In this document: piece by piece, positions 12,215-25,092 of the stretch
How the letters are laid out: each line of letters starts with the position of its first letter
How positions within the stretch are numbered: position 1 is the stretch's first letter
Origin: Tragulus kanchil
Taxonomy: Eukaryota > Chordata > Mammalia > Artiodactyla > Tragulidae
Assembly: GCA_022376925.1 (NCBI GenBank)
Contig: JAIOJX010000027.1
Span: 19,423,471-19,487,470 of the forward strand
Reading direction: 5' to 3'
Length of the DNA stretch: 64,000 nucleotides
The notes under the pieces: generated by a model
Seen by the model: the letters and a program-made list of their open reading frames with translations, nothing else
Databases searched by the model: none
What the model was told of the DNA's origin: nothing
Position numbers and translations under genes: made by a program

Positions 12215-12290
12215 TTTTTTGACATGCACCATTTTTAATGTCTTTACTGAATTTTGTTACAATGTGGCTTCTGCTTTATGGGGCTTTTTT
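12215..12290 (-). mobile_element. Truncated CHR-type SINE tail, antisense
   Basis: The stretch reading 'gacatgcaccatttttaatg', 'tctttactgaattttgttac' and 'aatgtggcttctgctttatg' is the antisense tail of the same element type as the fuller copy at 59055-59236. The head is missing. Confidence 0.7.
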
Positions 12291-13294
12291 TTGAAGGGGG
12301 GGTGGGCAGCGGCTGAGAGGCCTGTGGTCCTCCTTTGGATAAACAGGTTAAGGGTTAACACCTACCATCCCTTTAAAGTGCAAGGAAAGGATTGGAGACC
12401 TGTGGATCAGAAGCAGTACACCAGTGGTTCTTCTGTAGAGAGAGAACTACAGAGTAGACATTTTTTTTTTTTTTTTTACATGTTTAAGAACTGAGTCTCC
12501 TTTTAACGTGTTGGATCTAGGTCTCTAGGGTTGACGCATGCACTCTCTCCACACCGTTCACACACTTGGCACCTGAAGTATCAGTGTCGTGAGGCACATG
12601 TGCGCACAAAGCAGCCAAGACTCTGGACCTCACATGGGAGACAGGACCTGAAATGACACCGGAACCCACGCTGCTGTGTTAAAAGAGACACGGCCCCAAG
12701 GGACGGCTGCCAGCCTCCAGGAGGGAGCAAGGCAAATGGAAGACGGTTGTAGGTTGAGTTTCCCAGTGTCCCTGCTGGGTTTATTAAAGGAGACATGGCC
12801 CTGAGGGATGGCCGTCGGCCTCTAGGAGGGAGCAAGGCTGAGTGGAAGGTGGTGGATTTGTTTCCCTGTGTCTTACTTTATCGTTACAGTTCCTGTGTGA
12901 CAACATGTCACTAAGAGCAGACGCCACTGATGTACCTGAAGAATACCATAAGGGAAGACGGAATGGAGGAGTCAGGCTGCAAGTGCTCGTGATGCTGGCC
13001 CCAAAACAGCAGCACTCCAGCAGCTGCGTCTGCCATTACTTTTTCCCCTAACAAATATCGTTACAACTGAAGAGACGCATCACCCCACCAGGTAACGACA
13101 CTCATCTTGGGATTTCTTGTCTTAAAATCACATCAGGCGCCTCCGTGCACCTTAAGAACCCTGACCTGCAGGAAGGGTCAACAGTGACCACGTGGTACAG
13201 TCTCCCCGCTCCAGGCCAGGCTGCTTGCTCACACATCACATAGGTCCCTAAGGCCCCCAAACACTGTCTGGCGGACACTCTATTTTCTGAAGAC

Positions 13295-13370
13295 TTTTTT
13301 GACATGCACCATTTTTAATGTCTTTACTGAATTTTGTTACAATGTGGCTTCTGCTTTATGGGGCTTTTTT
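13295..13370 (-). mobile_element. Second copy of the truncated antisense CHR tail
   Basis: Duplicate of 12215-12290 created by duplication 4. Confidence 0.7.
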
Positions 13371-13556
13371 TTGAAGGGGGGGTGGGCAGCGGCTGAGAGG
13401 CCTGTGGTCCTCCTTTGGATAAACCAGATGCGGGGCTTCCTTAGGAACCCCTGGCCCAACATCGTCAGGGAGCTCCCCGAGACGGGGCTCGGTCCATGCC
13501 ACCCCTGGAACTGAGACACATCCAAGGCTCTGCCTTTGACTTTTCTTACTAATCGT

Positions 13557-13765
13557 GCACGTGTGGGGGCAGTCGCGTCTCACTCTTCGTGACCTCACGG
13601 GTTGGGGCCACCCGGCTCCTCCGTCCACAAGATGTCCCAGGCAAGAATACTGGAGTGGGGTGCCATTTCCTCCTCCAGGGAATCTTCGTGACCCAGGGTC
13701 TGAACTCACATCCCTCCTACGCTGGCAGTCTGATTCTGTGCCAACTGCGCCACCTAGGAAGCCCT
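13557..13765 (-). mobile_element. Bov-tA-type SINE, antisense
   Basis: Antisense body words include 'gcaagaatactggagtgggg', 'tgccatttcctcctccaggg' and the terminal 'cgccacctaggaagccc', which is the complement of the SINE head. It is moderately diverged. Confidence 0.87.
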
Positions 13766-14190
13766 GATTACGAACTGCTGTTCCTTATTTTCCAAAAAAA
13801 CAAACAAAACAAAAAAAATCAAGCAATAGCCACACAAAGATAACTTCAGAAATGGAAACTGCTAAATAGAAACCATAGACTAAAAACCAACGGTGAGACA
13901 GGGGAAGGAAAGAGCTTTAAGGAGATAATCTGGGGGTGGGGGTGGGGGGAGTCTTTGACATAAACAAATTAGCGAATATTAAACACACACATGCCCGGTA
14001 AAGAGCTACGACGATCAGAGAGCCCTTACTTATTCAGGGTTAGTGAGCCAGGCTGGAAACCCAGGAAATGAACGCCAAGAAAGTGGAGGTGGGAGCAGGG
14101 CTTCTCCCTCTGCTAATTACCCTGCCGTCTGTCAATCTTAGGTCAGCACACACGCCAGGACTGACCGGCAACAAGGGTTAGGTTAAGCTG
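13766..14190. other. Unique stretch with a G-run cluster
   Basis: It holds an A-rich tail-like tract at about 13795-13820 and three runs of five or six G at 13932-13950, which could form a G-quadruplex. Nothing else is recognisable. Confidence 0.5.
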
Positions 14191-16572
14191 AGCTCGTGCA
14201 GACCATTTTAAATTTTCTAAGATGGGAGACTGTTATAAAACAAACATATCACCCCTCCAACTTCCTATTTTCAGACCTTCTTCCCACCTGCCCTCCCCAC
14301 CTTTCTGAGGCGCAGGTCCACAGAGCAGGTTCAGGTCATTGCCAAACTAGTGGGCACAGGTCTTCATGGCTCCTAACCAGACCACAATCTTCTAAATGAA
14401 AGGAGAGGAGGTGTTCATGGAAACGGAACTGGCTTCAGCATCCAGAAGGAAAAACAAGTGAACCTGAGTCACTACCTATCCCTGATCCTCCCTTCCACTC
14501 TCTGGCAGGTTCTGTGTCTTCCTGATGTCGTTACCCGCGTGGCGAGGATCAGGGTAACAGATGCAGCGATAACAGAGGCGGCCCAGAGGCGCCGGATAGC
14601 TCAAGTGGGGAGAGGAAGACGTCCCTCGTTAAGAAGAGAGACCATCGGAAGGCTGGACATAGGCAGAGGTGGGGAAAGGAAAAAGAGCTTTAGGGAGAAT
14701 ATCGGGGAGAAATGTGAGAGGGACTTTACCTGGCGGGCAGGGAATATGTACACAAAGTGAGAGAGGCCCAGTTTAGAAAATTCTGGAGACTGTACAAAAT
14801 GGAATAAAAAGTACCAATCTTTTTTCAGTATCATTCATGATAAAAATGTCTCTCCCGGAAATGTCAGTTGGGGATGGTGTTCATCTGAATGGGGCCTCGT
14901 GTGAAAACAGAAAGGAGGGCACCCAGCTCCGTATGGATGACACATCTTTAATGCAATGTCTGGGTTAGCTTGTCATCTATGCCTTCCACTGCACCCCTCT
15001 GCAAGGAAAAACAAAACTAATTACGAAGATGAGGAAAAGCAGACTGCATGAAGACTCCAGTATCAGACAACTGAAGATCCCAAGGTCACATGTAGAGCAG
15101 AGCACACACGGCTACAGAGGTTGGCAATCTCAGGCCCGACAGCTTTTACTAGGGCGGAAAATGTGACGTCATGTCCACTCACTCATTCACTCACTCAAGA
15201 AATAGCTGACATGTGTCCTCTCCATACGAACCTCTTCTCTGAAATGTGATCAGGCAGTAAACAAGAGACAGAAGTCCCCCGTTTGGGGAGTGAGTCTTGG
15301 AGAGCAGGTGCACCATCAGCGAACAGCTAAGTGTGCTGTGTAGACAGCCATTTGGGGGGAAGTGACGTAAACAACCTGTAAGCTCGTGCAGACCATTTTA
15401 AATTTTCTAAGATGGGAGACTGTTATAAAACAAACATATCACCCCTCCAACTTCCTATTTTCAGACCTTCTTCCCACCTGCCCTCCCCACCTTTCTGAGG
15501 CGCAGGTCCACAGAGCAGGTTCAGGTCATTGCCAAACTAGTGGGCACAGGTCTTCATGGCTCCTAACCAGACCACAATCTTCTAAATGAAAGGAGAGGAG
15601 GTGTTCATGGAAACGGAACTGGCTTCAGCATCCAGAAGGAAAAACAAGTGAACCTGAGTCACTACCTATCCCTGATCCTCCCTTCCACTCTCTGGCAGGT
15701 TCTGTGTCTTCCTGATGTCGTTACCCGCGTGGCGAGGATCAGGGTAACAGATGCAGCGATAACAGAGGCGGCCCAGAGGCGCCGGATAGCTCAAGTGGGG
15801 AGAGGAAGACGTCCCTCGTTAAGAAGAGAGACCATCGGAAGGCTGGACATAGGCAGAGGTGGGGAAAGGAAAAAGAGCTTTAGGGAGAATATCGGGGAGA
15901 AATGTGAGAGGGACTTTACCTGGCGGGCAGGGAATATGTACACAAAGTGAGAGAGGCCCAGTTTAGAAAATTCTGGAGACTGTACAAAATGGAATAAAAA
16001 GTACCAATCTTTTTTCAGTATCATTCATGATAAAAATGTCTCTCCAGGAAATGTCAGTTGGGGATGGTGTTCATCTGAATGGGGCCTCGTGTGAAAACAG
16101 AAAGGAGGGCACCCAGCTCCGTATGGATGACACATCTTTAATGCAATGTCTGGGTTAGCTTGTCATCTATGCCTTCCACTGCACCCCTCTGCAAGGAAAA
16201 ACAAAACTAATTACGAAGATGAGGAAAAGCAGACTGCATGAAGACTCCAGTATCAGACAACTGAAGATCCCAAGGTCACATGTAGAGCAGAGCACACACG
16301 GCTACAGAGGTTGGCAATCTCAGGCCCGACAGCTTTTACTAGGGCGGAAAATGTGACGTCATGTCCACTCACTCATTCACTCACTCAAGAAATAGCTGAC
16401 ATGTGTCCTCTCCATACGAACCTCTTCTCTGAAATGTGATCAGGCAGTAAACAAGAGACAGAAGTCCCCCGTTTGGGGAGTGAGTCTTGGAGAGCAGGTG
16501 CACCATCAGCGAACAGCTAAGTGTGCTGTGTAGACAGCCATTTGGGGGGAAGTGACGTAAACAACCTGTAAG
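14191..16572. repeat. Tandem direct duplication 5: 14191-15380 and 15381-16572
   Basis: The 1190-bp unit is repeated with no filler. The copies differ at tctcccggaaatg (about 14853) against tctccaggaaatg (about 16043). The right part of the unit (from about 14963) occurs a third time in duplication 6. Confidence 0.96.
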
Positions 16573-16802
16573 TCAACAAAGCGGTCTAGGAACTAAGCAG
16601 GGTAGGGACAGGACAGCCACCAAAGACATAACTAATTTGAAGGGACTGAGGATATGAGCTGTTTGCATAGCTGGGGGAAAACATCCCTGGTCACGCGTGC
16701 AAAGGCCCTGGAGCAGGAGAACGGCAGGCATCCCTGAGGAACATCCAGGGACCCGTGGGCAGCGCAAAATACCCACAGAAAACAGAAAACCCCGCTAATC
16801 CT

Positions 16803-16885
16803 AAAAACCACGCATCACTATGTTGTAAATATGAAACTAACATAATACTGTAAAGTCAACTGTACTTCAGGTTTTAAAAACAAAT
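16803..16885 (+). mobile_element. Artiodactyl L1 3' terminus, sense
   Basis: The words 'tatgaaactaacataatact' and 'gtaaagtcaactgtacttca' followed by an A-rich tail match the sense end of artiodactyl L1 elements. Only the last 80 bp or so remain. Confidence 0.65.
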
Positions 16886-17871
16886 AAAACCACCTTGCTA
16901 GCAGAGTTAGGAACAAATATACCCATCACTAGGGATATACCAAGAAAAGGCCTGCCAACCAGGCCCCCAGTTTACAACAGTTGAAGGAACAAATCACAGA
17001 TGTGAGTCATGGGATAAAAACCCGGAAAGACACGCTGCTTTACCCCGATCCCAACGTCCTAAAACTGGGAATACCAGGTCTTCGAAAAAAATGCATTACT
17101 GAGCTTTCTCTCACCATGGCTTAAGTCCTGTTTTCCCAACAATCCAAAAGACATCTATGCAGAGTGTTGTCAGACACCAGATCGTGGAGCAAAACACTGC
17201 ATTTCCCCCAGTCCCTCCCCCCAGTTACCTTGTCATCTATGCCTTCCACTGCACCCTCTGCAAGGAAAAACAAAACTAATTACGAAGATGAGGAAAAGCA
17301 GACTGCATGAAGACTCCAGTATCAGACAACTGAAGATCCCAAGGTCACATGTAGAGCAGAGCACACACGGCTACAGAGGTTGGCAATCTCAGGCCCGACA
17401 GCTTTTACTAGGGCGGAAAATGTGACGTCATGTCCACTCACTCATTCACTCACTCAAGAAATAGCTGACATGTGTCCTCTCCATACGAACCTCTTCTCTG
17501 AAATGTGATCAGGCAGTAAACAAGAGACAGAAGTCCCCCGTTTGGGGAGTGAGTCTTGGAGAGCAGGTGCACCATCAGCGAACAGCTAAGTGTGCTGTGT
17601 AGACAGCCATTTGGGGGGAAGTGACGTAAACAACCTGTAAGTCAACAAAGCGGTCTAGGAACTAAGCAGGGTAGGGACAGGACAGCCACCAAAGACATAA
17701 CTAATTTGAAGGGACTGAGGATATGAGCTGTTTGCATAGCTGGGGGAAAACATCCCTGGTCACGCGTGCAAAGGCCCTGGAGCAGGAGAACGGCAGGCAT
17801 CCCTGAGGAACATCCAGGGACCCGTGGGCAGCGCAAAATACCCACAGAAAACAGAAAACCCCGCTAATCCT

Positions 17872-17954
17872 AAAAACCACGCATCACTATGTTGTAAATA
17901 TGAAACTAACATAATACTGTAAAGTCAACTGTACTTCAGGTTTTAAAAACAAAT
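17872..17954 (+). mobile_element. Second copy of the sense L1 3' terminus
   Basis: Duplicate of 16803-16885 through duplication 6. Confidence 0.65.
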
Positions 17955-18289
17955 AAAACCACCTTGCTAGCAGAGTTAGGAACAAATATACCCATCACTA
18001 GGGATATACCAAGAAAAGGCCTGCCAACCAGGCCCCCAGTTTACAACAGTTGAAGGAACAAATCACAGATGTGAGTCATGGGATAAAAACCCGGAAAGAC
18101 ACGCTGCTTTACCCCGATCCCAACGTCCTAAAACTGGGAATACCAGGTCTTCGAAAAAAATGCATTACTGAGCTTTCTCTCACCATGGCTTAAGTCCTGT
18201 TTTCCCAACAATCCAAAAGACATCTATGCAGAGTGTTGTCAGACACCAGATCGTGGAGCAAAACACTGCATTTCCCCCAGTCCCTCCCA

Positions 18290-18699
18290 CTCCAGACCCA
18301 TCCCATCTCATCCCATCCACACTCTCTCTCCTCTCGCCTCTTCAGTTAAAGAACAGGAATCTAATCATTCATTCTAAACATGGTAAAATATACGGTCTTC
18401 AATAAAGAAAAGCAACCTAAATGAATGTAAGGAAAGCAGGCAGAGGGGATAATGAAACAGGCAGAGGGAAGGTAAGGGTAGGAAGGAAGATGAGTACGCA
18501 TTCTGTCTTGTCTCCTCTGGTGCTTTGATCTGGGGGTGGAAGGTCGCTCTCAGCTAGGAGTCTAGCACCGATCATCGTATCATGAAATCCTGTTCCAGAG
18601 AGCAGCTTAGACGGCCTGACCCTGGGAATAGCATGGGAAGGGATGAATGAGCAGAAGACACACTTTCCATTTGCTTGTAGATTTAAATAACATTTCTAG
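18290..18699. other. Single-copy stretch, nothing recognised
   Basis: Short unique DNA after duplication 6. A purine-rich part around 18425-18490 is the only compositional feature. Confidence 0.5.
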
Positions 18700-18905
18700 A
18701 AAGTGTCCTATAGACACAGTGCTAAGCGACTGCATGTACATTGTTTCATTCACTCTGAACTTCATTCAGAGTGTTTTCACGACAACACCCTGAAAAAGGT
18801 ATCACAACAACCATGTGCTGCTGAAGATGCTGAGGCTCAGAGGAAGGAAGGGCTCTCCCGCAAGGTCCCACTGCTGCTGAGGTGGCAGAATGCTAGGGGC
18901 GGGGC
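18700..18905 (-). mobile_element. MIR SINE, antisense
   Basis: The sequence follows the MIR consensus in reverse: 'gtgctaagcgactgcatgta', a 'tttcattcact' part, 'tatcacaacaacc', 'gaagatgctgaggctcagag' and 'ggtggcagaatgc'. It is strongly diverged, as expected for this old family. Confidence 0.65.
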
Positions 18906-19060
18906 CCATGGCTTTCCCCGCCACTGCCTGCTGCCCGCAATGGATCCAGTATATGTTACTTCTTAGACAGCCTGTCCAGGAGCCTTGACACTGGCAAACA
19001 AGACGCAAGGTTACAAACCCCACAAAGCTTAGGAGAGATGACAGAAAGAGGCAGCTTTTC

Positions 19061-21152
19061 TGCATGAAGCAGCCTTTAAAGAAATAAGCACCCAAACTCA
19101 ACAAACTGAAAAGCCCATCAGTGGCTCTGAGGGCCTTCTCGGGTTTTAGGCCGGACCAGACTCCTCTAATCGGCCACTTCCTCCAGGTTCTCTAGAGAAT
19201 TCCAGATTGGATTAATACCTTATCTGATCTGTAAGTGTTTTTCCGTCTTTTCTGAGCAAACGTATCTGGGTTTTCCCAGCTCAAAAGCTGCCCGTCCCTT
19301 GTGAAGTCGAGGTAGTCATTTTCTCATTCTGTTACCAGTTCCACTGGGTTCACTCAGATTAGGAAAAATTATCACCTTGTTTTGAAAGAGCTCTGCTTCC
19401 ACAGGGGCCACTGCTGGGTTTGTTTCAGGAGCTCTGTGCCCCTGAGGTCCTGGAATCCAGTAGCGGTGTGGAAGCGGCGGATTAGGAGAGAAAACCCGAG
19501 ACCTCCCTCTTCCTCCTCATTAATATCTTCAACAATCTCTGAGCCTGTGCCAAAAGTAAGAACGAGCTTGCACACGGCTTTTCAAGTCACGGTCAACGTC
19601 TGCTTAAATCGTGGGGCGATCTTATCGGTGTGACCGCACCCACCCATTGCAATTCGGCTAGATGTTAGCTTTCTGACGTTGACGGGGTAATTTCTAATAG
19701 ATGTCAAACATCACAAAGGTTCAGATGTGGAGCCAAATGTATTTGGGCCGCGAGTTTTTGGAAAGCTGGAACGGACTCTCTGGAGAGATTTCCAGCAGGG
19801 ATGGGTGAGCGCTTTTCTTGCCAGGGTTAGAACCCATTCCAAATCTAGGCTTGGCTAGAATCTTCTGGAAGTCAAAGGGGAGTTATTCTGTTTTATTTTC
19901 CCCTCATTTAGCAAAAGTCTTGTTAGCTTTCAGAATTATGTCCCGAGGGAACTGTGTATAGATACTCAGTGGCTCTGAGAAAACCTCCTTTAAGTTGCTA
20001 AATGTGATTTTTTAAAAAATGTTTATGTGTGCTTGATCCCACACAGTCAGGAGCATCTTCCTAGTTTTCATGGTCTCTGGGTGATGACAGAGTTTTATTT
20101 CAAAACATGTTTATGCATGAAGCAGCCTTTAAAGAAATAAGCACCCAAACTCAACAAACTGAAAAGCCCATCAGTGGCTCTGAGGGCCTTCTCGGGTTTT
20201 AGGCCGGACCAGACTCCTCTAATCGGCCACTTCCTCCAGGTTCTCTAGAGAATTCCAGATTGGATTAATACCTTATCTGATCTGTAAGTGTTTTTCCGTC
20301 TTTTCTGAGCAAACGTATCTGGGTTTTCCCAGCTCAAAAGCTGCCCGTCCCTTGTGAAGTCGAGGTAGTCATTTTCTCATTCTGTTACCAGTTCCACTGG
20401 GTTCACTCAGATTAGGAAAAATTATCACCTTGTTTTGAAAGAGCTCTGCTTCCACAGGGGCCACTGCTGGGTTTGTTTCAGGAGCTCTGTGCCCCTGAGG
20501 TCCTGGAATCCAGTAGCGGTGTGGAAGCGGCGGATTAGGAGAGAAAACCCGAGACCTCCCTCTTCCTCCTCATTAATATCTTCAACAATCTCTGAGCCTG
20601 TGCCAAAAGTAAGAACGAGCTTGCACACGGCTTTTCAAGTCACGGTCAACGTCTGCTTAAATCGTGGGGCGATCTTATCGGTGTGACCGCACCCACCCAT
20701 TGCAATTCGGCTAGATGTTAGCTTTCTGACGTTGACGGGGTAATTTCTAATAGATGTCAAACATCACAAAGGTTCAGATGTGGAGCCAAATGTATTTGGG
20801 CCGCGAGTTTTTGGAAAGCTGGAACGGACTCTCTGGAGAGATTTCCAGCAGGGATGGGTGAGCGCTTTTCTTGCCAGGGTTAGAACCCATTCCAAATCTA
20901 GGCTTGGCTAGAATCTTCTGGAAGTCAAAGGGGAGTTATTCTGTTTTATTTTCCCCTCATTTAGCAAAAGTCTTGTTAGCTTTCAGAATTATGTCCCGAG
21001 GGAACTGTGTATAGATACTCAGTGGCTCTGAGAAAACCTCCTTTAAGTTGCTAAATGTGATTTTTTAAAAAATGTTTATGTGTGCTTGATCCCACACAGT
21101 CAGGAGCATCTTCCTAGTTTTCATGGTCTCTGGGTGATGACAGAGTTTTATT
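19061..21152. repeat. Tandem direct duplication 7: 19061-20100 and 20114-21152
   Basis: The offset is 1053 bp with a 13-bp filler. The copies appear identical through most of their length. The last roughly 270 bp are present a third time at about 21933-22205. Confidence 0.95.
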
Positions 21153-22976
21153 CACAGGAGAAGAGTCACCTCTAAACATGCCTTAGGAAAGAATCGCCCC
21201 CGCCCCCATGAACTTAGAAGTAAATCGTTCCTCCTGGACAAATGGTCTGTGCCCAAAGTTAATACACCCAAGAGAGCAAACGCGGTTCCTTGGCTCCAGG
21301 TGAATTTTATAAACATGGCGTTTCCCTGGGCCGCACCACTCCCCTCCCATTTATGGAGAAGAGGCCATAGCCAAGGCTGCCCCACGACGGGAACAGCGCA
21401 GCAGAAAGCGGGGACGCCCTGTCCGGGCTGGACAGGAACCGCGTGGGTAGGAAGGAGGGAGCCGGTCACCAGGAGACCCGGCCTCACATTCCCTGCCTGA
21501 CACTCGTACGCTGTGACCGGTCATTTCCAAGTTATGGCATGGCTGATCTTCCGTATAAAAGAGGAAAAGTAATACCTGCGCTATTTACCTTGAGGGAAGA
21601 CCATATACATGAAGGCATCACTTCACAGAAACACACACATACACAGAGTTCTAGGAACTGTAAAAAGGGCCTGTCCCAAATTTTGGACTCTGTGTCCATT
21701 TTAGAGGATATGAAATAGGATCTGCTTAGGTAATTCGATGTCATTACGCCCCTTTCGCATGAGGCAGTTTTCAAGAAGAAAGGAACGGATGACGGCGGGC
21801 AGCTTCATAAAAACCTCCTTCCGGAGTCTTAGCTCGCCGAGTGCCCCCCACCAGCTCCACCACTAGAAAGCGCGCCTTTACAAACAACGAGGGAGGCTGG
21901 AGAAGACCAAAGCGGGTGAGGGTCCCAGGTTGGAACCCATTCCAAATCTAGGCTTGGCTAGAATCTTCTGGAAGTCAAAGGGGAGTTATTCTGTTTTATT
22001 TTCCCCTCATTTAGCAAAAGTCTTGTTAGCTTTCAGAATTATGTCCCGAGGGAACTGTGTATAGATACTCAGTGGCTCTGAGAAAACCTCCTTTAAGTTG
22101 CTAAATGTGATTTTTTAAAAAATGTTTATGTGTGCTTGATCCCACACAGTCAGGAGCATCTTCCTAGTTTTCATGGTCTCTGGGTGATGACAGAGTTTTA
22201 TTCACAGGAGAAGAGTCACCTCTAAACATGCCTTAGGAAAGAATCGCCCCCCCCATGAACTTAGAAGTAAATCGTTCCTCCTGGACAAATGGTCTGTGCC
22301 CAAAGTTAATACACCCAAGAGAGCAAACGCGGTTCCTTGGCTCCAGGTGAATTTTATAAACATGGCGTTTCCCTGGGCCGCACCACTCCCCTCCCATTTA
22401 TGGAGAAGAGGCCATAGCCAAGGCTGCCCCACGACGGGAACAGCGCAGCAGAAAGCGGGGACGCCCTGTCCGGGCTGGACAGGAACCGCGTGGGTAGGAA
22501 GGAGGGAGCCGGTCACCAGGAGACCCGGCCTCACATTCCCTGCCTGACACTCGTACGCTGTGACCGGTCATTTCCAAGTTATGGCATGGCTGATCTTCCG
22601 TATAAAAGAGGAAAAGTAATACCTGCGCTATTTACCTTGAGGGAAGACCATATACATGAAGGCATCACTTCACAGAAACACACACATACACAGAGTTCTA
22701 GGAACTGTAAAAAGGGCCTGTCCCAAATTTTGGACTCTGTGTCCATTTTAGAGGATATGAAATAGGATCTGCTTAGGTAATTCGATGTCATTACGCCCCT
22801 TTCGCATGAGGCAGTTTTCAAGAAGAAAGGAACGGATGACGGCGGGCAGCTTCATAAAAACCTCCTTCCGGAGTCTTAGCTCGCCGAGTGCCCCCCACCA
22901 GCTCCACCACTAGAAAGCGCGCCTTTACAAACAACGAGGGAGGCTGGAGAAGACCAAAGCGGGTGAGGGTCCCAGG
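20883..22976. repeat. Tandem direct duplication 8: 20883-21929 and 21933-22976
   Basis: The offset drifts from 1050 to 1047 bp because a C-rich run is shorter in the second copy (cgcccccgcccccatg near 21197 against cgccccccccatg near 22246). It overlaps duplication 7 on the left and duplication 9 on the right. Confidence 0.95.
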
Positions 22977-25092
22977 CTGGCAACCAGCAGGCCTGGCTCT
23001 ACTTATTTGGGACCAATGAATATTCATGGAGCCCCAGCCCTGGGGGAGTGAGCCCCTGTGCTTCACAGAGCCATGGCGCTCCCTCTGAAAGCGCAGAGGC
23101 GGGACCTCGAGCGCCTCCTTCCTCCAGCTGCGACCCTGAGCTCCCAGGACCCTCCTGCCCCGCCCCCGCCCTCTCCTTCTTTATGAAGTGAGACTCTTGC
23201 GGATGGCTGTGGTCTCCTAGCGCATTTTTGGCTGGCCGAGGCAATACCATGGCTTCAGAAATTCTCCTGAGTAGGAGTTGGCTGGGATTCTATTGTTTGC
23301 ATCTGGGACGTGGCCAGGAGAGCTCGGACATCTGCCCATTGTGAGCGCTCCGTGGGCGCCAGTGGGCTGAGGCTCATTGTTCCTCTGGGAAGCAGGCCTC
23401 TGGTCCTTGAAAAGGGAGTGACTCACAGGCAGCCCTCAATCACATCTGACGTGGACGAAAAGCCCCTCTGCGTTAACAAGCTTCATGGCCAGTGAGTTTC
23501 TTATTCTAACCAAGCTGATCCATAAAGGTAGTGCCTGGCCAAGCCCAAGCCTGGCCTGGAACTCCAAGCAGAGTTCCAATTTTGTAGACAATGTGGGGGT
23601 CCCCTTTTGTAGATGCGTCTGAGGCTGTGCCAACCCAAACGGTCAGCCCCTTCTGGCTGTAAAACCAGGAGATAGAGAGAATGCTCACCAAAGGAGGCCA
23701 TGGACGAGGGCTGGCACCATACGAGAAGCGGGCACACTGCTCAGTCTTCTCAATAATTTTGCTTGTTTCTGTCCCTTCCTTTGAAGCCTTCTCCAGCTGC
23801 TTTCTAGCTCTTTGAGAATCTCAGTAAACATTTCTGCTCTGGTCCCCTGGTTCAGGTGATGAACTAATTGTGGTGTATCTTTAAAGCGGGCTAACCTCTG
23901 GCTCAACATCTTCGCCTCAAAAATGAGGCCTATATTCGATGTCATTACGCCCCTTTCGCATGAGGCAGTTTTCAAGAAGAAAGGAACGGATGACGGCGGG
24001 CAGCTTCATAAAAACCTCCTTCCGGAGTCTTAGCTCGCCGAGTGCCCCCCACCAGCTCCACCACTAGAAAGCGCGCCTTTACAAACAACGAGGGAGGCTG
24101 GAGAAGACCAAAGCGGGTGAGGGTCCCAGGCTGGCAACCAGCAGGCCTGGCTCTACTTATTTGGGACCAATGAATATTCATGGAGCCCCAGCCCTGGGGG
24201 AGTGAGCCCCTGTGCTTCACAGAGCCATGGCGCTCCCTCTGAAAGCGCAGAGGCGGGACCTCGGAGCGCCCTCCTTCCTCCAGCTGCGACCCTGAGCTCC
24301 CAGGACCCTCCTGCCCCGCCCCCGCCCTCTCCTTCTTTATGAAGTGAGACTCTTGCGGATGGCTGTGGTCTCCTAGCGCATTTTTGGCTGGCCGAGGCAA
24401 TACCATGGCTTCAGAAATTCTCCTGAGTAGGAGTTGGCTGGGATTCTATTGTTTGCATCTGGGACGTGGCCAGGAGAGCTCGGACATCTGCCCATTGTGA
24501 GCGCTCCGTGGGCGCCAGTGGGCTGAGGCTCATTGTTCCTCTGGGAAGCAGGCCTCTGGTCCTTGAAAAGGGAGTGACTCACAGGCAGCCCTCAATCACA
24601 TCTGACGTGGACGAAAAGCCCCTCTGCGTTAACAAGCTTCATGGCCAGTGAGTTTCTTATTCTAACCAAGCTGATCCATAAAGGTAGTGCCTGGCCAAGC
24701 CCAAGCCTGGCCTGGAACTCCAAGCAGAGTTCCAATTTTGTAGACAATGTGGGGGTCCCCTTTTGTAGATGCGTCTGAGGCTGTGCCAACCCAAACGGTC
24801 AGCCCCTTCTGGCTGTAAAACCAGGAGATAGAGAGAATGCTCACCAAAGGAGGCCATGGACGAGGGCTGGCACCATACGAGAAGCGGGCACACTGCTCAG
24901 TCTTCTCAATAATTTTGCTTGTTTCTGTCCCTTCCTTTGAAGCCTTCTCCAGCTGCTTTCTAGCTCTTTGAGAATCTCAGTAAACATTTCTGCTCTGGTC
25001 CCCTGGTTCAGGTGATGAACTAATTGTGGTGTATCTTTAAAGCGGGCTAACCTCTGGCTCAACATCTTCGCCTCAAAAATGAGGCCTATATT
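22780..25092. repeat. Tandem direct duplication 9: 22780-23934 and 23935-25092
   Basis: The offset is 1154-1156 bp and the copies abut directly. They differ by single G and C insertions (ctcgagcgcctcc near 23106 against ctcggagcgccctcc near 24262). These frameshift an open frame and change its length from 83 to 144 codons, a useful reminder that such frames are not real proteins. Confidence 0.95.

Larger units (their letters stand above)
11256..13424. repeat. Tandem direct duplication 4: 11256-12344 and 12342-13424
   Basis: The offset is 1086 bp at the left and 1080 bp at the right, because of small indels around 11885-11965 against 12965-13045 (extra g, gcaaaacag/aaaacag, caacgcgctgcg/cagcagctgcg, T-run length). 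The copies abut with no filler. A poly-T run sits at the same place in both copies (about 11377-11390 and 12461-12477). Confidence 0.94.
16159..18289. repeat. Tandem direct duplication 6: 16159-17219 and 17229-18289
   Basis: The period is about 1070 bp with a 9-bp filler. The left roughly 410 bp is also the right end of duplication 5, so that sequence is present three times (14963-15380, 16159-16570, 17229-17640). One C is missing in the third copy near its start (gcacccctctg against gcaccctctg). Confidence 0.95.

Noticed and set aside
23972..24406. 144-codon minus-strand open frame
   Set aside because: Its near-identical counterpart at 22818-23250 is split into two frames by single-base indels, so the frame depends on sequencing differences between duplicate copies.
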